The translations under genes and the position numbers were made by a program. Under the pieces are notes generated by a model. It was not told the DNA's origin, searched no databases, and saw nothing but the letters and a program-made list of their open reading frames with translations. Below are positions 59,601-64,000 of a DNA stretch of 64,000 bases, in pieces. The stretch is from the NCBI GenBank assembly GCA_030737835.1, contig CM060849.1, positions 18,518,579 to 18,582,578 of the forward strand. Reading direction: 5' to 3'. Numbering within the stretch: position 1 is the stretch's first letter; each line of letters opens with the position of its first letter. The DNA comes from Acorus gramineus (lineage: Eukaryota > Streptophyta > Magnoliopsida > Acorales > Acoraceae).

Positions 59601-60367
59601 TATGAATTTTTCTTTTTTTGAACGGGAAAGTAGTCCATTTATAACTTGAAAGTCAAAATTACAATGATCCAAAACATAAAAAACAAAAAAAAAACATTAT
59701 ATGAATATGAATATTTGTGCTAAATATCTACTATTCGACTGGGTGTTGATACACTTGGTCATTCCAATAATCATTCATGTTGTCCTAATCGAGTTCATGT
59801 GGTCCTAATATGGTATATATGTTTTTGTAATTGGTTAGGAAAAATGTAAACTCATTCAATATTTATTATAAAAATATATGTATTGACTTCAAAAATGAAA
59901 GACTGTCCCTAACCATTTTGAATAAGATAACTCAAAGTGGGCCTGGACCAGTTAACAGCACAGGCATTGCCATTTGGCCCATTGACAAATAGACAGCATA
60001 AACTGACCTCCGCGAAGACGACAAGGGCACCGAAGAGTGGGGCGGACTCCCAGACGAAGCCGGAGTTTGCGGCGAACCACTCGATGTCCCCTTCGTTACC
60101 GCAGTAGAAGAATATGGGCCTACCATATCCCGGGGCCCATAGTTGGAGACGGCCCACCAGGTACCTCTGCTCGAACCCCGGCAGGTCGGTGAAGCTGAAG
60201 TGATCGAGGGTCTGGTGGAAGTACTGGGTCTCGTACCGGTACGGCTTCGTCCCTGGCTCTCCGTTCCGGATCGGGGGTTTCACGTGTCGGATCCGATTCG
60301 ATGATGATTCGGCTGTGATTGATAGTAATAGTAATTGAAGTAATAGTGATGATAATCGCTTCGTCAT
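56636..60367 (-). CDS. Lysosomal Pro-X carboxypeptidase-like protein (peptidase family S28)
   Basis: Ten exons with GT-AG introns, joined in frame: 60367-60008, 59110-58924, 58833-58700, 58608-58496, 58421-58298, 58135-57986, 57879-57724, 57110-57031, 56948-56899 and 56775-56636. Total 1494 bases, 497 residues. The family removes one residue after a C-terminal Pro-X bond and works in acidic, lytic or extracellular compartments. Residues 1-20 or so ([15 protein letters not shown]) are a signal peptide. [10 protein letters not shown] and [13 protein letters not shown] are family landmarks. The catalytic Ser is in GGSYGG (about 179), Asp in LLDPWSGG (about 429) and His in GAHHIDLR (about 455). 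Order, spacing and total length match animal PRCP. The in-frame upstream ATG at 60553 is not preferred because it would bury the signal peptide. No lesion is visible. Confidence 0.92.
59111..60007 (-). other. Large first intron of the PRCP gene
   Basis: 897 bases, by far the longest or second-longest intron, bounded by GTCAGT and GGCAG. It is AT-rich with several poly(A) tracts and contains a short transposon-like tail (59600-59690). No gene lies inside it. Confidence 0.75.
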
Positions 60368-61078
60368 CGCATCTGTTCGTTTTCTTTTCCCTTTCTTTGT
60401 TTTGGGGAGAGAGGCTGTTCGATTTGGGATTTCGTTTATCGGAAATTTTTCTCTCATCTGACGGCTGCGATTGAGCGACGAGGCTGTGACAATTGGGATG
60501 GGCTTTTCTTTTGTGGGCTCTGACTCGTACTTGTTGGACCGCTTCAGTGTCAAATAGCGTGTTTCTATTATTTGAAAAATGTCAGACCTCGTGATTTTGT
60601 AAATTTAAAACTTAGGTTGCATGTATTTTTATTTTTTTTAAATAATAAATATCATGTAATAAAGTATATGTTTTAATAAAAAATTTACATCATTTAAATT
60701 GAATGGAACGAATCAAACCAAGGGATTTTTGTTTTGTTTTTTTTTTTATCAAAAGCCAGAAGGCATGCAAGACAAGACGATCTTTTATTCTCTTCTGTTA
60801 TTTCTGTTTTTATTTTACCTTTAATTGTATGGACTGACTTATTGAGTTGTCCCTCAATCTGTTTAAATTCATTTTAATTAAACTTCAAATCTTAATGAAA
60901 AGGCAATATCCTACTTTTCAATTAAAAAAAAAAAAATTATTTTATTATTATATATAATAATAACTGTGAACCAAACAATATCCACGTTTTATGCGAACCA
61001 CGGCAACTCAAACGCTACACGTACATAGTTGGTACCAATATAATTAGTCACAATATGCAAGGGAAACCATATATAGAC
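60368..61078. other. PRCP promoter side and 3' flank of PR-1 gene 9
   Basis: 60368-60553 is GC-richer and probably the PRCP 5' UTR and promoter. No TATA box was recognised. The rest is AT-rich with nothing identifiable. The PRCP promoter therefore abuts the 3' end of PR-1 gene 9. Confidence 0.5.
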
Positions 61079-61582
61079 CTAATAAGGCTTCTGCCCCACA
61101 TAGTTCCCTGGCGGACTGTAGCTGCAAATGATGAAGACCCCGCCAGTGCTGCAAACAACCCTCGCGCAGCCGAGCTGCACCGAGTCACGCCACACCACTT
61201 GCGTGTAGTGTAAGCAGCCGTACGGTGCCTCATCCGCGCAAGTGTTGCTGTTGTAGTCGTAGTACTGAGACTCATCGACCCAGGATTTCACTGCGTCCAC
61301 GGCATTGAAGGTGGACGTCGTCCCACCCCCGTAGAGGTTCTCCCCATACGACCCCTTGGAGTGCACCAACTGGCAATCGCTCGCCCTCTGGTTGGCGTAG
61401 TTCTGCGCGTACGCAGCCACCGTGTCGTTCCACGACATCGGGCCCACGCCGACCTGGGCTCGTGCGGAATTGTGGGCGTCGAGGAAGTCTTGGGGGCTGT
61501 TTTGGGCTTGGGATGTGTGGACCATCATGAACATGCACACTCCCACGAAAGCAAATGCACAAGCTACGGTTGATGGCCTCAT
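61079..61582 (-). CDS. Pathogenesis-related protein 1 (CAP domain), gene 9
   Basis: Intronless, 167 residues, beyond the PRCP gene. The signal peptide ends TSQA. Landmarks are [20 protein letters not shown] and SPPGN, with six cysteines. It has two departures from its sisters. An insertion in the loop before the active His gives [14 protein letters not shown]. Also CSYSPPGN replaces CNYSPPGN, so the asparagine of the CNYxPxGN signature is lost. The predicted tail is still [11 protein letters not shown]. The middle of the protein ([29 protein letters not shown]) is closer to plus-strand genes 1 and 2 than to genes 6-8, while the promoter and signal peptide are of the minus-strand type, suggesting recombination. 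The TATA box is 62 bases upstream. Confidence 0.95.
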   Translation of the reverse strand: MRPSTVACAFAFVGVCMFMMVHTSQAQNSPQDFLDAHNSARAQVGVGPMSWNDTVAAYAQNYANQRASDCQLVHSKGSYGENLYGGGTTSTFNAVDAVKSWVDESQYYDYNSNTCADEAPYGCLHYTQVVWRDSVQLGCARVVCSTGGVFIICSYSPPGNYVGQKPY

Positions 61583-61643
61583 ATTGCTTAAGTTGTTTTG
61601 AAAACTTACTTTGTTAATGTTCTGAAGCTCTTCTTTGTGAGGT

Positions 61644-61651
61644 ATTTATAG
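61644..61651 (-). promoter_or_regulatory. TATA box of PR-1 gene 9
   Basis: TATAAATA within CATGGCTATAAATACCTCAC, preceded by a CATGCATG motif as in pseudogene 8. Confidence 0.75.
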
Positions 61652-62158
61652 CCATGCATGCAAGGAAGAATAAATTGTTCAATTTTGTTTGGTGAGATGA
61701 TCATGTGCTTTTGCGTTGAGAGTTTCAATTCCTATATATATCACGTTTAATCCACTTGTCATAATCTAAAGATATGATCTAGAACACCCACTATCTCAAT
61801 GTTATCGCGCCAGTCTGCGTTGAAAGTTTCCTAATTGTCACTCTCAATTCGGTATAAATGTAAAGCTCTCAGGGACACCAACAATCTCAATCATTCAGTA
61901 CTTTGGAGAGATTCAATGGGTATATTTAATTTATCAGGTTTTTTGTCTTAATTTATACAAGGTAGGCATGCAAACGCCTTATATTTAGTAAGCAGGTTAG
62001 TTAATTGACTCAAATCTAGTCATGCGTGAATATCTTAGTAAAATGTTTCTCATTCTATGTAAACTATTTTCTATATCACATTCTTGTTGATCCGTTCCTT
62101 GATCTGAACTTGGTAAGTTAAACACCCCTCTCTTTGTGAGAGGGTTGGCTTCGATTAG
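61652..62158. other. Upstream region of PR-1 gene 9
   Basis: It matches the region upstream of pseudogene 8 block by block (GGTGAGATGATC, CACGTTTAATCCACTTG, GATCTAGAACACCCACTATC, CAATCATTCAGTACTTTGG). It lacks the MITEs found there. Confidence 0.7.
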
Positions 62159-62645
62159 AGGTGTAAAACGGATCATGCAGGCACAGCATGGCACATTAAG
62201 AAAATGGTACGGCACGTTAAGGTTTATGGGACGTGCCTTGTAGCACGTGAACCGTTTTCAGCACGACACGTTAATGAGTACGACACGACAATTCACAGTA
62301 GACGAAGCATATAATATGTTAAATAAGTGTTTTATCTCATTGTTTTATCAAGCATATATAATATTTTTGTGCTTGTATATATATATATATGTAATACATT
62401 TATATAATTTTTTTTGTGTATAATATTAAAAAAAGTAAAGTTTACCATTTAAAAAAATTAAAAAATCTATTTTTTTGTTAAATCATGGGCTGTGGCCCAC
62501 TAGGCCGGTGGGCAACCTGTTGACCCGGCAGACAAGGTGCGACACGACCCATTAAAATTAACGGGCTGACATGGCACCGCCAGCTAACCCGTTAGCCCAC
62601 TTCTTAAATGGGCCGGGTCAACATGACACAACCCATTTTACACCT
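62159..62645. mobile_element. hAT-like element related to the one at 54140
   Basis: The ends AGGTGTAAAACGG and, inverted, AGGTGTAAAATGGG enclose GC-richer ends with GGCACGTTAAG- and GGGCCGGGTC-type motifs and an AT core. No matching 8-bp flank was found (TCGATTAG versus ATACCCTA). The class rests on its ends and its resemblance to 54140-54929. Confidence 0.6.
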
Positions 62646-63124
62646 ATACCCTATATGCAAGAATTCAGTGAAAAACCAGCCCATGTGGGCTTTGGTGTTA
62701 TCTGGGCTTAGGTCCCAGGGTGCTGCGTGGGCTTTCCTCCCAGGATAGTTTTGGATCTGTACTGGCAGTCTCTGTGCTCCACAAAGTGATGTTGGGACTT
62801 TGTAACCCCTCAGATGCCTGTGTATCAAAAAAAAAAAAAAAATTGTTGTCTCAAAACCCTTTATAATTGAATTTTATCTAAAACCATTTATCAAACTAGT
62901 TATTTTACCAATTTTTTTTTTATCAAACTGATTTATGTCCATAAATTCAATTATAAAATAATCAAGTCCAAACTTGTATTTCAAAATTATAGCATTTCAT
63001 TTCAAATTTTAGTTTTTATCACAAAACATTCTTTTGAAAAAGCTGAATATAGTTAATTAGTTTTTTTTAAAACAAAATTGATTAATAATTAAGAGCTGAA
63101 AAATGTATTTTTTAAATGAGAATT
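62646..63124. other. Duplicated intergenic DNA
   Basis: From about 62845 it matches 54965-55200 (ACCATTTATCAAACTAGTT, CTTTTGAAAAAGCTGAAT). No gene. Confidence 0.55.
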
Positions 63125-63545
63125 GTTGGTGGATCTGCCACTCTTTTGATATATTAAAAAGAGGTACAGTTCCCTTGAAATACAAAAGGGATGAGTGTGA
63201 GATCTACACATGGCCTAATTGGGAGGTCTAACAAGGCTATCTATAGATCACCAAACCGGCCCTCCTAAGGAGAGATTAACAGAGTATCCCTCACAAAACG
63301 CATACTAAGTGCCCTTGCACAAAGGCAGGCCCACATCGCTTAGTGTCATCCCAAATACCCTTCGTCGACACCGACACCGACACCACGCGGAACATCTTGT
63401 CGTTACGAGCCCTCCATATAGCCCACATGAGTGCAGGAGCTAATGAACGCAAGATCTTGCTCCGAATGCTCCTGTCGTCTCACCTAGATAGTCGACGACC
63501 CAAATCCCACACATGGTCCAAGGATTTGGGATTCCACCGCCGACC
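63125..63545 (-). pseudogene. LINE ORF2 C-terminal fragment
   Basis: On the minus strand the frame reads VWDLGRRLSR, a stop, then DDRSIRSKILRSLAPALMW and WAIWRARNDKMFRVV. This is the same WxIWxxRN terminal motif as in the LINEs at 842-1201 and 11881-12213. It is short, interrupted and lacks the catalytic domains. It is inserted in the duplicated segment and is absent from its partner near 55200. Confidence 0.65.
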
Positions 63546-64000
63546 CTGAGAAAATATTGACTCCAAACGAAATTCAACTCAACCTAAATATTTCTATCAT
63601 AATTTGTACAGAAACAAACAAATAGATATTTTTTTTAATTGCTCTTCTATACAGCAGACCAAACAGGGGGGTTGTTTTTTTTTTTATGGATATGAACCTC
63701 GTATTACGATTGGGTAGTTACTCTCTACCACCACTTGCTTGACGAGTTAGTTAAAATGCACCCTCACAATCATTGTGGGAGGTCACACGTTCAAAATCAG
63801 TTAATTTTTTTAGTGAGATGTGATAGACCCTAGTGGCTCTAGTTGTAGGCTTTAAGCCATGTTGTTGTATCCCTCCCATTGTGAGCCTTTCTAATAAAAA
63901 AAAAAAAAAAAAAAAAGATTCCGTACATAAAAGGTTGGGCAGGGCGAGCTGTAGTCCCATTTTTTTTTTTTTTTTCTTTTTTTTTTGTTATTGATGATAT
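63546..64000. other. Right-edge intergenic DNA
   Basis: 63550-63730 matches 55200-55380 of the partner segment (AATTGCTCTTC, CAGACCAAACAGGGGGGTTG). Poly(A) at about 63895-63916 and poly(T) at 63960-63986 suggest further retroelement tails. No gene. Confidence 0.5.

Noticed and set aside
60368..60553. N-terminal extension of the PRCP frame from an ATG at 60553
   Set aside because: It would place 62 charged residues before a clear signal peptide; the ATG at 60367 fits the family.
1..64000. tRNA, rRNA or miRNA genes
   Set aside because: No cloverleaf or rRNA segment was recognised by eye. The hairpins seen are transposon-derived, and a structure search was not possible.

Overview
The window is nuclear DNA from a flowering plant. 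It is AT-rich and heavily colonised by transposons. It holds a tandem cluster of intronless, GC-rich pathogenesis-related protein 1 (PR-1, CAP superfamily) genes, plus one ten-exon serine peptidase gene with GT-AG introns. The main LINE has its zinc knuckles before a DUF4283-like region, an order I associate with monocot LINEs. That is not enough to name a species.

Layout. 1-13.4 kb is retroelement debris. A LINE on the minus strand (about 454-10168) is split by a 3.7-kb near-perfect palindrome (4927-8637) whose outer ends look like LTR ends. A second LINE remnant (11.83-13.45 kb) is split by a hAT-like element. 15.4-29.3 kb carries three plus-strand PR-1 genes and a truncated PR-1 fragment. 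Between them lie a repeat-rich 3.2-kb terminal-inverted-repeat element and several MITEs. 29.9-33.2 kb is a decayed Mutator-like element with a transposase zinc-knuckle remnant. 34.4-35.7 kb is probable retroelement debris. 35.7-52.7 kb holds five minus-strand PR-1 copies (three intact, two broken) on recognisable segmental duplications. 52.8-55 kb holds MITEs and a GC-rich hAT-like element. 56.6-60.4 kb is an apparently intact lysosomal Pro-X carboxypeptidase (PRCP, peptidase family S28) gene. 61.1-61.6 kb is the last PR-1 gene, on a segment duplicated from the one at 52-55 kb. The right edge is more transposon debris.

In total there are seven intact PR-1 genes (plus strand at 15.9, 24.0 and 28.8 kb; minus strand at 39.6, 47.8, 50.8 and 61.1 kb), one frameshifted copy (43.7 kb), one nonsense copy (52.2 kb) and one 3' fragment (25.9 kb). 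Predicted products are small secreted CAP proteins, both acidic and basic. Each ends in the region that in tomato and Arabidopsis PR-1 releases the CAPE defence peptide.

The most interesting possibility is functional. Every PR-1 here ends in Pro-Tyr, and the only other intact gene in the window encodes a peptidase family that removes one residue after a C-terminal proline. That pairing is an inference. The sequence proves co-location and compatible termini only.
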